Positions 48,445 to 56,895 of a stretch of DNA of 64,000 nt are shown here, in pieces. The translations under genes and the position numbers were made by a program. The DNA is taken from positions 55,449 to 119,448 of the forward strand of contig NZ_QLTA01000008.1 of assembly GCF_003269065.1 (NCBI RefSeq). The letters run 5' to 3'. The notes beneath the pieces were generated by a model that was given only the letters and a program-made list of their open reading frames with translations, was not told where the DNA came from and made no database searches. Each line of letters opens with the position of its first letter. Position 1 is the stretch's first letter. Source of the DNA: Paracidovorax anthurii. Lineage in GTDB: Bacteria > Pseudomonadota > Gammaproteobacteria > Burkholderiales > Burkholderiaceae_C.

Positions 48445-49059
48445 TCAAGCCGCTAGTCATTGCCTCCAGGCTCGCGCCGAGAGGGCGGTGCAGAGTGGCT
48501 GTCGCGCTGGCCGAACTGCACGACACCTCTGCAGGAGAGATCACTGCCTCGATGGCACTCATCGCCGAGCTCGCGTCCCTTTCCACGGCGCAGGCGCGCA
48601 AGCACGTGCACGCCCTTGTATGGCGGCGCGCCTGGCATCACCCCCGTGTACGCATTCGACCGAGCCTTGCTGGAGCAACTGGCCGGCCGCGCCCCTGAGC
48701 TCTTCATGCACTACGGAGAGTTGGAGCACAGCGCCGGCACCAGCGAGGGATACCAGTTCAGCTCCGGCGGCGCTCAGTTCCTCGCCTACCTGACGGGAGA
48801 TCCCGGGGCTCGGCGCGTAGTGTTCTGGCGCCTGGATGGTTCGCATCGGACCAGCTATGGAGATGTGCGCCTGAAGACCCTTCTGCGGGACTACCGGGGC
48901 CGTCGGGGATGGCATTGCCATCTGGCCATAGATGGGAACGAAGAAGCACCGATCGAAACGATGGTGGGTATGACGCCTGCCGAGACCGCCGCGCTTGCGG
49001 CATGGGCCCAGGCCGCCGCACTGGGCCGGGCAGAGAGCTTGGTGATCCATGAGCTTTGA
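48435..49059 (+). pseudogene. Broken HTH-type prophage gene (frameshift near 48618)
   Basis: The first frame (from ATG 48435) encodes an HTH-like part ending LSTAQARKHVHALV; it then runs out of sense. A second frame, shifted by +1, opens at about 48619 with YGGAPGITPVYAFDRALLEQ and continues to 49059 as a coherent protein (FSSGGAQFLAYLTGD, GWHCHLAIDGNEEAP). Together they look like one protein of about 205 residues with a wing that may have lost some bases at the break. A sequencing error or programmed frameshift cannot be excluded. Confidence 0.65.
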
Positions 49060-49600
49060 CGCAATTGCCTGGGCGCTAGAGCAGCCGGTTCGTCCGTCAT
49101 CTGCCAAGTTCGTGCTGGTGGCGATGGCCGACTGCGTAAACGGCGAAGGAGTGGCCGACATGGTGTGCTTCCCATCGCTTGCACATCTGGCCCGGCGAAC
49201 CGCGCAGGATGAAAAAACTGTTCAAGCCAACATCCAACGGCTCCGGGAATCTGGGTTCATCACCGACACCGGAGAGCGCAGGGGGCAGACCGGCCAAGTG
49301 ATTGTGTACCGCCTAAATACCCCCGAAATAGGTGCTGTTTCGGAAGCTGTAGCCAGTTTGAAAGACCCCCAAATTTCCGGTGAAAGACCCCCAAATTTGG
49401 GGTCGTTGGTCAAGCCCGAAACACCCCCAAATTTCCGGGATAACACCCCCGAATTTCCGGTGAAAGACCCCCAAATTTCCGGTGAAAGACCCCCAAATTT
49501 GGGGTACGGAACCAGTAATAGAACCAGTGATGAAGGTAGCGCGCAAGAGGTCGAGCTTCGATGCGCTGACCGTCGAGCTGCCGGAATGGCTGCCGGCTGA
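49049..49600 (+). CDS. O-like replication initiator, HTH domain (contains iterons)
   Basis: 183 residues. An N-terminal winged-helix domain of the phage replication type (FVLVAMADCVN, CFPSLAHLARRTAQDEKTVQANIQRLRESGFI over 40-72). After residue ~100 the DNA becomes an array of repeats, giving the peptide pattern KDPQISGERPPNLG. The last ~30 codons overlap the start of the next gene in another frame. In lambda the origin also lies within gene O. Start overlaps the preceding gene by 11 bp. Confidence 0.75.
   Translation: MSFDAIAWALEQPVRPSSAKFVLVAMADCVNGEGVADMVCFPSLAHLARRTAQDEKTVQANIQRLRESGFITDTGERRGQTGQVIVYRLNTPEIGAVSEAVASLKDPQISGERPPNLGSLVKPETPPNFRDNTPEFPVKDPQISGERPPNLGYGTSNRTSDEGSAQEVELRCADRRAAGMAAG
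49366..49504. repeat. Six iteron-like repeats; candidate prophage replication origin
   Basis: Six copies of CCCCC(A/G)AATTT followed by CCGG or GGGG start at 49366, 49388, 49424, 49446, 49468 and 49490. Spacing is 22 bp except one 36-bp gap. Copies 2 and 6 are perfect palindromes (CCCCAAATTTGGGG). Because 22 is not a multiple of 3, conservation is at the DNA level, not the peptide level, as expected for initiator-binding iterons. Confidence 0.85.
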
Positions 49601-49997
49601 AGCCTGGACCATGTGGGTCAGAGACCGTGCGGATCGGAGAAAACCCGTAACCGCGGCAGGAGTGGCATTGCAGTTGCGTTCGCTGACCAAGCTGCGAGAC
49701 GCAGGGGAGGACCCGGTGTTGGTGATCGAGAACGCGATCGAGCGAGGGTGGCAGGGGCTGTATGCCGGTGCAAACGGAAGCACGAGGGCTGGTGCGAAAG
49801 AAGGGAAGTCTCTGAACCACGCAAACCCGGAGTCCGCCGCCATCAAAGCCCAGCTCGCCGCTTTGCCTGCCAACTGGTTCGAGTTGGCCGGCTTCGAGAC
49901 GAAGTACGACGCCAACGGGTCGGGGTGCCACTGGATGAACTACACCGAGTTCCGTGACCGTGAACGCATCGTGCCGAAGAAGGGGGTGCCGGCGTGA
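49530..49997 (+). CDS. Replication-associated prophage protein (O C-terminal-like domain)
   Basis: 155 residues from ATG 49530; a GTG at 49482 inside the iterons is an alternative start. The segment LPEWLPAEAWTMWVRDRADR followed by VIENAIERGWQGLYAG resembles C-terminal parts of phage O-type initiators. It overlaps the HTH-containing gene by 71 bp in another frame, so the initiator may be split between two genes here. The stop overlaps the primase start (GTGA). Confidence 0.65.
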   Translation: MKVARKRSSFDALTVELPEWLPAEAWTMWVRDRADRRKPVTAAGVALQLRSLTKLRDAGEDPVLVIENAIERGWQGLYAGANGSTRAGAKEGKSLNHANPESAAIKAQLAALPANWFELAGFETKYDANGSGCHWMNYTEFRDRERIVPKKGVPA

Positions 49998-51832
49998 ACG
50001 TGGCAGAGATCAAGGACCACCTGGCGCAGCGTGCGGGCGATGTGGCGCAGTACCTGTTGCCGGGCGGAAAGCGTGCTGGCAAGGAGTGGAAAGCCGGTAA
50101 CGTGAGCGGTGAGGCCGGGAACAGCCTGTCCGTGTGCATCGGCGGCGCGAGGGCCGGGGTCTGGAAGGACTTCGCATCCGACGAGGGGGGCGACCTCCTG
50201 GACCTGTGGATGGCGTGCCGAGGCCTGGCGCTTACCGAGGCAATGCGGGAGGCCAAGGACTACCTGGGCATCCGCGAGGTAGCCCCGAAGCCGCCGGAAC
50301 GCACCTACCGCACGCCCGAGAAACCGCGATGCAGGACGCCGAAGGACCGCGTGCACGACTGGCTCACCGGCCCGGCGCCGGACGGCCGCTGCCTGACGGC
50401 GGAAACGCTCAAGGCGTTCAAGATCGGCGAGCAGGTGGAGAACGGAAAGACCTTTGCAGTGTTCCCGTACTTCGACGAGACGGGCGAGCGGCTGCTGAAC
50501 GTGAAGTACCGCAACCCGGACGCGAAGGCCGATATGCGGCAGGAAAAGGGCGCCATGCCTTGCCTGTTCGGCTGGCACCTCATCGACCCGAAGGCCCGGG
50601 CTGTCACGATCTGCGAGGGCGAGATCGACGCAATGACGCTCCACCAGATGGGCATCCCTGCGCTTTCCATCAACCAGGGTGCGGGGAACCACCAGTGGAT
50701 CGAGAGCGACTGGGACCGGCTGGAGCGGTTCAGCGACATCACCATCTGCTTCGACCACGACGAGGCCGGCGACAAGGGCGCGCCGGAGGTGATGCGCCGC
50801 CTTGGCATCGAGCGCTGCAGGCGGGTGATGCTGCCCGAGAAAGACCCGAACGCCTGGCTGCAGTACGGCGCGGAAGCCTACGACTTCCGGACTGCCATCA
50901 ACGAAGCGAAGTCGATGGACCCCGAGGAACTGGTCAGCGCTGACGACCGGACCGAGGCGGTGATCGCGGAGTTCTACCCGAGTGCCGACGGAAGGCGCTA
51001 CCCGTCGCTCTACGTGGACAAGCACCTCGACTGGTTCGAGTTCCACGAAGGCGAGTACACGGCGTGGACCGGCTGGAACGGGCACGGCAAGAGCTTGTTC
51101 CTGGACCAGGTGCTGCTGGGCCTGATGCACCAGGGGCAGCGCGTGGTGGTGTTCTCTGGCGAGCTGACGGCGGTGCGACACCTTAAGCGCATCCACAAGC
51201 AAGCCGCGGGCCTGGACCGACCGACGCCGGCCTACCTGCGCGCCATTGGCGCGTGGCTGCGCGACAAGCTCTGGATGTTCGATGTGGTCGGCAATGCGAA
51301 GTTGGACAGGTTGCTGGAGGTGTTCGGCTACTCGGCCCGCCGGTATGGAGCCAAGCACTTCGTGGTGGACAGCCTGATGATGCTCGACGTGCCTGTCGAT
51401 GGTCCTGGTGCTCTATCGGCGCAGAAGATCGCCGTGCAGAAGATCTGCGCGTTCGCCCGGGCCTACGGGGTGCATGTTCATCTGGTTGCGCACCCGCGCA
51501 AGGGCCGGGATGAGAACCTCCCCCCTACCAAGATGGACGTGGCGGGCAGCCTCGACATCATCAACGCGGCCGACAACGTGTTCACCGTGTGGCGCAACCG
51601 CAAAGACGAATCCCCGCCAGATGCTTCCGACGAGGCCGCCATGGCGAAGTGGACCGCCCAGCAGGGCGAGCCCGATGGCCGGCTGATCCTGTCGAAGTAC
51701 CGCCATGGTGACTTCCAGGACTACACGCAGGCCCTGTGGTTCCACAAGGAATCCATGCAGTACCGGACGCAGCACCGCCGGTTCCCCCTTTCCTTCGTCC
51801 CGTTTTCCATTGAGGAGACTCCCCATGGCTGA
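49994..51832 (+). CDS. Prophage primase-helicase (TOPRIM + DnaB-type ATPase)
   Basis: 612 residues from GTG 49994. N-terminal region looks like a degenerate CHC2-type primase module without zinc cysteines (GVWKDFASDEGGDLLDLW). A TOPRIM fold follows (VTICEGEIDAMTLHQMG about 200, FDHDEAGDKGAPE about 250). The C-terminal helicase has Walker A GWNGHGKS near residue 360 and a Walker B-like HFVVDSLMML. Overall like T7 gp4: primes and unwinds at the fork. Coupled by GTGA overlap to the previous gene. Confidence 0.9.
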   Translation: MNVAEIKDHLAQRAGDVAQYLLPGGKRAGKEWKAGNVSGEAGNSLSVCIGGARAGVWKDFASDEGGDLLDLWMACRGLALTEAMREAKDYLGIREVAPKPPERTYRTPEKPRCRTPKDRVHDWLTGPAPDGRCLTAETLKAFKIGEQVENGKTFAVFPYFDETGERLLNVKYRNPDAKADMRQEKGAMPCLFGWHLIDPKARAVTICEGEIDAMTLHQMGIPALSINQGAGNHQWIESDWDRLERFSDITICFDHDEAGDKGAPEVMRRLGIERCRRVMLPEKDPNAWLQYGAEAYDFRTAINEAKSMDPEELVSADDRTEAVIAEFYPSADGRRYPSLYVDKHLDWFEFHEGEYTAWTGWNGHGKSLFLDQVLLGLMHQGQRVVVFSGELTAVRHLKRIHKQAAGLDRPTPAYLRAIGAWLRDKLWMFDVVGNAKLDRLLEVFGYSARRYGAKHFVVDSLMMLDVPVDGPGALSAQKIAVQKICAFARAYGVHVHLVAHPRKGRDENLPPTKMDVAGSLDIINAADNVFTVWRNRKDESPPDASDEAAMAKWTAQQGEPDGRLILSKYRHGDFQDYTQALWFHKESMQYRTQHRRFPLSFVPFSIEETPHG

Positions 51833-52124
51833 CCCCACGTTCAACCCGTCTGCAGACGTGCGCCCCCTCGACGCCTCGAAGACGTGGGTGCTCCTCTGGA
51901 GCCAGCAGCAAGGCATGCTGCACATCGAGACCCTGGCGGAAATGCTGGCCAAGAACGCCAAATGCTTCCGCAATGCCATTGCGTGCCAGTACATCCCCCT
52001 GGTGATCGGCAGCGAGGACATGGTGGAGCGCACCGCGGAGAGCATCCGCCCGATCGTGGCGCAACGCTTCGACGCGGCCAGCAGTGGCAATCCGCACGCG
52101 CTTCCATACGCGGCCTTGCCGTAA
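51825..52124 (+). CDS. Hypothetical prophage protein
   Basis: 99 residues with GAGGAG before the ATG; overlaps the primase-helicase stop by 8 bp. Not recognised. Contains KTWVLLWSQQQGMLHIETLA and a Pro/Ala-rich end. Confidence 0.6.
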   Translation: MADPTFNPSADVRPLDASKTWVLLWSQQQGMLHIETLAEMLAKNAKCFRNAIACQYIPLVIGSEDMVERTAESIRPIVAQRFDAASSGNPHALPYAALP

Positions 52125-52136
52125 GAGGAGCACGCC

Positions 52137-52355
52137 ATGGCAGCACTACCCGACCAACAAGACGCATCCCTGCGCGACCTCTTCGACGCTGCCAAGCTGG
52201 CGTGCGAGCACTGGAAAGACAGACCGGCTGCTCTCCAGGCCATGGAGCAGGAGTGCCGGGCCGTGTCTCCGCACCAGCGAGCCGAGCTGATCGAGCATTT
52301 CCAGTCGGCCTACCTCATCCCCACCATCGACGAAGCCAAGGAGTCCACTGAATGA
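52137..52355 (+). CDS. Small hypothetical prophage protein
   Basis: 72 residues, GAGGAG before the ATG. Helical (LRDLFDAAKLACEHWKDRPA). Not recognised. Overlaps the next start by ATGA. Confidence 0.6.
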   Translation: MAALPDQQDASLRDLFDAAKLACEHWKDRPAALQAMEQECRAVSPHQRAELIEHFQSAYLIPTIDEAKESTE

Positions 52356-52870
52356 AAACGTCAAACGAGACCAAAAAGAACCCTGGCGCCAACGGTAACC
52401 TCATCTGGCGCACCATGGAGAAACTGCGGGAAAACCGCCAGTCGATCACACGCAAGGTGCTCGGGGAACTCACCGGACTGCCCTACACAATCGTGGACGA
52501 CCACACATCTCGCTGGATCGACAACGGGCGCCTGCGGCGGATTTCTGATGGCGTTTATGAATTACCAGAGGCCGTCGGTGAGCCTCGCTCTATATCCGTC
52601 ACTGTGTTGCCCAATGGAACGCACGTCGTCGAGATGGGGGATGAGGAGTTGCGGGGTACGGTGGAGGAGATGGACACGCTTGGCCGGCTCCTGCAGGGCG
52701 GCGCCATGCGCTATGTTGCCCTGGGCAATCAGCATCAGGTGGGGGCAGTCGTCACGGAGGCTTACGTCCGGAACCGCCAGCTATCGGACCGCATCAGCGA
52801 CTTGGAAAGAGCGTTGCGCGCAGCCCAGGCTGTGCGGAAGCAGCAGGGCGGCGATCATGTGCAGTCGTGA
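52352..52870 (+). CDS. Prophage winged-helix-like protein
   Basis: 172 residues. RTMEKLRENRQSITRKVLGELTGLPYTIVDDHTSRWIDNG spans an HTH/winged-helix-like stretch (20-59), followed by a beta-rich centre and a C-terminal coiled coil (LSDRISDLERALRAAQAV). Possibly a late regulator. ATGA overlap with the preceding gene. Last gene before the AT-richer insert. Confidence 0.6.
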   Translation: MKTSNETKKNPGANGNLIWRTMEKLRENRQSITRKVLGELTGLPYTIVDDHTSRWIDNGRLRRISDGVYELPEAVGEPRSISVTVLPNGTHVVEMGDEELRGTVEEMDTLGRLLQGGAMRYVALGNQHQVGAVVTEAYVRNRQLSDRISDLERALRAAQAVRKQQGGDHVQS

Positions 52871-52956
52871 CTCCTGATCTATGAGGCTTGCCTCCGTGTC
52901 CCTGCGGGAGCCTATTCGTGATGAGCTGTCGTAGCATTGCTGCAGAGGGAGGCAGC

Positions 52957-54177
52957 ATGCTCAAGGTCTATCTGGACAGTCAAGACTATTCCGTTCTTTC
53001 GGGAAAGGCTCTCACGCCTGAATTGGCCCGGGTTAAGAACACGCTCCTCGGTTTTGCGGAGTCTGGACACGTCCGTTTTGTCTTTTCGAGCATCATTGTC
53101 TGTGAGGTAGCCCCGACGGGGCCGCATGCGGTGCAGTACGCGATAGAGCGAGGTGATTTGCTCACTCAGTTATGCCGACGTAACGCGTTGGTGTATCCCT
53201 TTCAACTTTTGGAACTTGAGGCGCGAGCGCTTGCTAGTCTTTCGCTCCTGTCTGCTGCGGTTGTGGCTGAAACTCAGGACTGGTTTCCCTCGTTCGAATT
53301 CGATGAGCCTACTCCGTTGTCTGAATCGTTAAGACAGTGCTTTCATTCGGATCCCATGTTTCAGGCAATGACCAGGCCCCAACGCCGTGAGGCAGAGCGC
53401 AAGCTATTTAAGAAGGGTGGTCTGCGGCCAGAGGTTCGTGATGCGATCTACTCTGCCGCGGGGCAGAATTATGTGGATGCGATTCTGGCTAAGTGGCCAA
53501 TGGACCGAGCGCACGCAGACGTATTCAGGTGCTACGCCTTGGGTGAAGCGACTCAAGACGAAGCCTCGGAAGCTATGAAGGCGTCGTTGAGAGACCCGTT
53601 TCGGCTCATGCTGTGGTTTTCTGAGAATCCAGAGCTTGCAGTGCCCTTGGTAGATCTTGTCCGTCAGCCAGGCAAAAAACTAGGTGCTCAGATGCGCCAA
53701 TTAGTGGATCTCACCGAGCAACTGAAAAGTTCAATTGGAGACACTGGGCCAGCTACGAGTCGTTGGCAGGAGCTACCTATGAGCACCAAGCGGGACTGGG
53801 AACGCAGAGTGAGCGAGCAAGTCCTGGGAGTCGTGCATGGGGTTGCCAGGCAATGCGATGTACAGCTCAATGCAGCCGTCAACTCGAAAGATGTCGCACA
53901 GTATTGCCCCGGCATAGATGCCGCCCTGCGCTCCATGATGTCCTCGTTATGGGATAACGTCGGTGGCTCTCGTCGTGATTTGCCGAGTGATAGCCAGTTT
54001 CCCGATGCCAGGCATGCGATGTACGCGCCCTATGTGGATATTTTCAGGGCGGATAGATTCATGGCGCCACACATCCGTAAACAGGTGCAGCACCATGGAA
54101 CTTCGGTGGTGGCAAAGCTTACTGAGCTTGTTCCGGAGATCGAGCGCCGGTTGGAGAAAGCATGTGCGAATTCATAA
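52957..54177 (+). CDS. PIN-like nuclease-type protein (accessory, moron candidate)
   Basis: 406 residues from ATG 52957 with GAGGGAGG upstream. Starts KVYLDSQDYSVLSG, the first-strand acidic motif of PIN-like domains (Asp7, Asp10). A later acidic/His patch, DARHAMYAPYVDIFRADR near residue 360, fits the second half of that fold (Asp...His...Tyr...Asp). The middle is helical. Visibly richer in A+T than the phage genes around it. It is not a standard head or replication gene and sits between those modules. The PIN call is by motif only; catalytic residues are not proven. Confidence 0.6.
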   Translation: MLKVYLDSQDYSVLSGKALTPELARVKNTLLGFAESGHVRFVFSSIIVCEVAPTGPHAVQYAIERGDLLTQLCRRNALVYPFQLLELEARALASLSLLSAAVVAETQDWFPSFEFDEPTPLSESLRQCFHSDPMFQAMTRPQRREAERKLFKKGGLRPEVRDAIYSAAGQNYVDAILAKWPMDRAHADVFRCYALGEATQDEASEAMKASLRDPFRLMLWFSENPELAVPLVDLVRQPGKKLGAQMRQLVDLTEQLKSSIGDTGPATSRWQELPMSTKRDWERRVSEQVLGVVHGVARQCDVQLNAAVNSKDVAQYCPGIDAALRSMMSSLWDNVGGSRRDLPSDSQFPDARHAMYAPYVDIFRADRFMAPHIRKQVQHHGTSVVAKLTELVPEIERRLEKACANS

Positions 54178-54189
54178 CTTGGAGCAAAC

Positions 54190-54714
54190 ATGAAGCTGTC
54201 TAGTCCCGAGAGGCTCATTTTGTCCATGCTCGCTTCTCTGCACGAGCGGCTGGACATTGAATCAGAAACTGCGAAGCTGATCTCCGAAGCGATTCATACC
54301 GACAATACCTGGGCGCTGACTTGGGCGCTCCCAGGTATTGTCGGCGAGCGCGTCGAAGAAGACCCCAAGGAAGTCACCGATGTCGTCAATTACCTAGACA
54401 TGTGGAGCTTTGTTGAGGAGGGTGTCAAAGCACTGTTGCCAGAAGTCCGAACAGAGCTTGAGGCCACTGTGCAAAGACCTACGAGCTTCCCGGGCTTCGA
54501 CGGAAATAACGAAGCGGAGCATCTCAGCATCGCTTACTTTCTTGTCGGCCCCTTAAAACGGTTTCAGAGTTTTGCGGGAAGAGATCTGAATTCCCATTAC
54601 CCCACATTGCACCGTTATGCGGCGATGTATGCGGTCTTTGAGCCGATGAGGCAGCATCTGGGCCTTAGGCGGCCGTTGATTCGGGAAGAACTTACTCGGA
54701 TCTTGTCCGTGTGA
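54190..54714 (+). CDS. YfbU-family protein
   Basis: 174 residues, 12 bp after the PIN-like gene and surely cotranscribed (TTGGAG before the ATG). N-terminal SSPERLILSMLASLHE and C-terminal TSFPGFDGNNEAEHLSIAYFLVGPLKRF, YPTLHRYAAMYAVFEPMR match the pattern of E. coli YfbU (LGFDAATEARYLGYVRFMV ... MWEKYQRMLNVW). YfbU has no settled biochemical role. Pairing with a PIN-like protein in a phage suggests a two-part toxin, exclusion or defence unit. Confidence 0.7.
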   Translation: MKLSSPERLILSMLASLHERLDIESETAKLISEAIHTDNTWALTWALPGIVGERVEEDPKEVTDVVNYLDMWSFVEEGVKALLPEVRTELEATVQRPTSFPGFDGNNEAEHLSIAYFLVGPLKRFQSFAGRDLNSHYPTLHRYAAMYAVFEPMRQHLGLRRPLIREELTRILSV

Positions 54715-54732
54715 TGTCCCCCGCGTAGGGTT

Positions 54733-55004
54733 TCGTACTTCGTACCATCCCCGGCACTCTCCGGGGCATGGCATCGGCAGAGCATCCCCCTATAGAAAAG
54801 GGCTTCCCAAACTGGGAGGCCATCGAGCGCGACTTCCGCATGGGAGTTCGCGCCGTCACCGCAATTGCCACTGAGCACGGTATCACGGAAGGTGCCATTC
54901 GCAAGCGCGCCAAGCGCGACGGCTGGGTCCGCGACCTCAATGCCAAGGTCCGCGCCAAGGCCGATGACCTGGTACGAAAAGCTGAGGTACGAGCCCAGGT
55001 ACGA
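54733..55004. repeat. GGTACGA/TCGTACC repeats around the small-terminase start
   Basis: Two TCGTAC units (54733-54738, 54740-54746) lie just before the small terminase gene; three GGTACGA units in the opposite orientation (54971, 54986, 54998) lie inside it. The inner ones could be terminase recognition (pac/cos-like) sites. They also encode a repeated Val-Arg pattern. Confidence 0.45.
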
Positions 55005-55415
55005 AGCGACCAACGGCTGACGGAGAGCCGGCAGATCGAGGTTGAGGCCACGATCCAACGTGATGCTCGCCTGGCTCAAAAGTCGGACATCAAACGCGCT
55101 CGCACCCTGTGCATGAAGCTGCTCACGGAACTGGAGCAGCAGACCGATCAGATCCCCGAACTGCACGAACTGGGCGAGTTGCTGCGCCGGCCTGATGACA
55201 AGAGCCAGGACAAGCTGGGTGACATCTACCAGGCCGTGATCAGCCTGCCGGAGCGCACCAAGACCATGAAGGCGCTGGCGGAGGCGCTGCGCATTCTGGT
55301 GGCCCTGGAGCGCGAGGCTCTCGGCATTGACGCGCACCCGGACGCTGGGGCCGGAGGCGAGAAGGACTTTCTGGAGAGGCTCTTGCATGCCCGCGCCCGC
55401 GTTGCCAACCGGTAG
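54768..55415 (+). CDS. Terminase small subunit
   Basis: 215 residues. N-terminal HTH of the terminase small-subunit type (WEAIERDFRMGVRAVTAIATEHGITEGAIRKRAKRDGW over 17-54), then a helical body. It recognises the packaging site and recruits the large subunit, whose gene overlaps its 3' end by 29 bp. Confidence 0.85.
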   Translation: MASAEHPPIEKGFPNWEAIERDFRMGVRAVTAIATEHGITEGAIRKRAKRDGWVRDLNAKVRAKADDLVRKAEVRAQVRSDQRLTESRQIEVEATIQRDARLAQKSDIKRARTLCMKLLTELEQQTDQIPELHELGELLRRPDDKSQDKLGDIYQAVISLPERTKTMKALAEALRILVALEREALGIDAHPDAGAGGEKDFLERLLHARARVANR

Positions 55416-56895
55416 GGCTCGGTTGGCGCGGCCGGTGCAGGCCGAGGCGCAACTGGTGGACGACATCGGTGGGTTCTTCAACGATCCCGAGGGGTTCGTG
55501 CGCTACGTCTTCCCTTGGGGACAAGCCGGCACGCCTCTGGCGAGCGAGGATGGGCCCGACGAGTGGCAGCGCGAGGTAATGGGGGAGATTCGGCAAGCGC
55601 TGGAGCACGGCGCCGACGTGCAGACCGCTATACAGATCGCGGTCTCCAGTGGCCACGGCATTGGCAAGACCGGCCTGGTGGCCTGGATCATCCTGTGGTT
55701 CATGAGCACGCGGGATTTCCCGCAGGTGGTGGTGACCGCCAACACCAAGACCCAGCTCACCACGAAGACATGGCGCGAGCTGTCGAAGTGGCACAAGCTC
55801 AGCATCAATGAGCATTGGTTCGCCTGGTCAGCGACGAAATTCCACCATGTCCTCTATCCGGAAGTCTGGTTCGCTGCGGCTATTCCATGGACCGAGCACA
55901 ACAGCGAGGCGTTCGCCGGCACCCATGAGAAGCACGTCCTGGTGATCTTCGACGAGGCCTCGGCCGTCGCGGACAAGATCTGGGAGGTGACGGAGGGTGC
56001 CATGACCACGACCGGCGCCATGTGGCTGGCCTTCGGCAACCCCACGCAGACCACCGGCCGCTTCGCCCAGTGCTTCGGCAAGTTCAAGCACCGCTGGATC
56101 ACGCGCCAGGTGGACAGCCGCACGGCCAAGATGGCGAACAAGGCCCAGATCCAGAAGTGGATCGACGACTACGGCGAAGACCACGACTTTGTGCGGGTGC
56201 GGGTGCGCGGCGTCTTCCCACGGGCCGGCAGCCTGCAGTTCATCGGCCTGGACACCGTGGCCAAAGCACAGCGCCGCAAGGCCGAGGGCTACCAGCACTT
56301 CGCCAAGGTGCTGGGCGTGGACGTGGCTCGCCATGGGGATGACCAGTCCGTGTTCACCCGCCGGCAGGGCAACCACGTTTGGCCGCAGAAGAAGGTGCGT
56401 CAACCCGACCTGATGGTGCTGGCCGACCTGGTGGCCATCGAGATCCACGAGTTCAAGCCGGATGCAGTGTTCATCGACGCGACCGGGCTGGGCTGGGGCG
56501 TGATCGACCGTCTGCGCCAGATGGGCTTCGGCAAGCTGGTCTTCGCAGTGCAGGTGGGCGAGAAGGCCACCAACGATGGCCGCTACTGGAACAAACGCTC
56601 CGAGCTCTGGGACCAGGGCAAGACCTGGCTGGAAGAGGGGGGCTGCCTGCCGGCGGATCCTGAGATGGAAGCCGACCTCACTGGGCCGCAGTACGGCTAC
56701 GACCGCCGCATGCGCATCGTCATCGAGAGCAAGGACGACATGAAGGCCCGGGGCCTGCCCAGCCCCGATTGCGCCGATTCGCTCCTGCTCACCTTCGCAT
56801 CGCCCGTCGCCAGCACCACCGCCACGCCGGCCAAGAGCTGGCGGGACCGCCTGGGCATGGGCTCCGCCCGTTCTTGGGATCAATCAGCAGCATGA
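55387..56895 (+). CDS. Terminase large subunit
   Basis: 502 residues from ATG 55387 with GGAGAGG upstream. ATPase: Walker A-like SSGHGIGKT (about 86-95), Walker B VLVIFDEAS (about 182-190), coupling motif FGNPTQTTG. RNase H-like nuclease: Asp in VDVARHGDDQS, FIDATGLGWGVIDRL and PDCADSLLLTF. It pumps DNA into the prohead and cuts it. Its stop overlaps the portal start by ATGA. Confidence 0.94.
   Translation: MPAPALPTGRARLARPVQAEAQLVDDIGGFFNDPEGFVRYVFPWGQAGTPLASEDGPDEWQREVMGEIRQALEHGADVQTAIQIAVSSGHGIGKTGLVAWIILWFMSTRDFPQVVVTANTKTQLTTKTWRELSKWHKLSINEHWFAWSATKFHHVLYPEVWFAAAIPWTEHNSEAFAGTHEKHVLVIFDEASAVADKIWEVTEGAMTTTGAMWLAFGNPTQTTGRFAQCFGKFKHRWITRQVDSRTAKMANKAQIQKWIDDYGEDHDFVRVRVRGVFPRAGSLQFIGLDTVAKAQRRKAEGYQHFAKVLGVDVARHGDDQSVFTRRQGNHVWPQKKVRQPDLMVLADLVAIEIHEFKPDAVFIDATGLGWGVIDRLRQMGFGKLVFAVQVGEKATNDGRYWNKRSELWDQGKTWLEEGGCLPADPEMEADLTGPQYGYDRRMRIVIESKDDMKARGLPSPDCADSLLLTFASPVASTTATPAKSWRDRLGMGSARSWDQSAA

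Noticed and set aside
49361-49505. CRISPR array reading of the repeats in the initiator gene
   Set aside because: Repeats are about 15 bp with 7-bp gaps, inside a coding frame, with no cas genes; iterons fit better.
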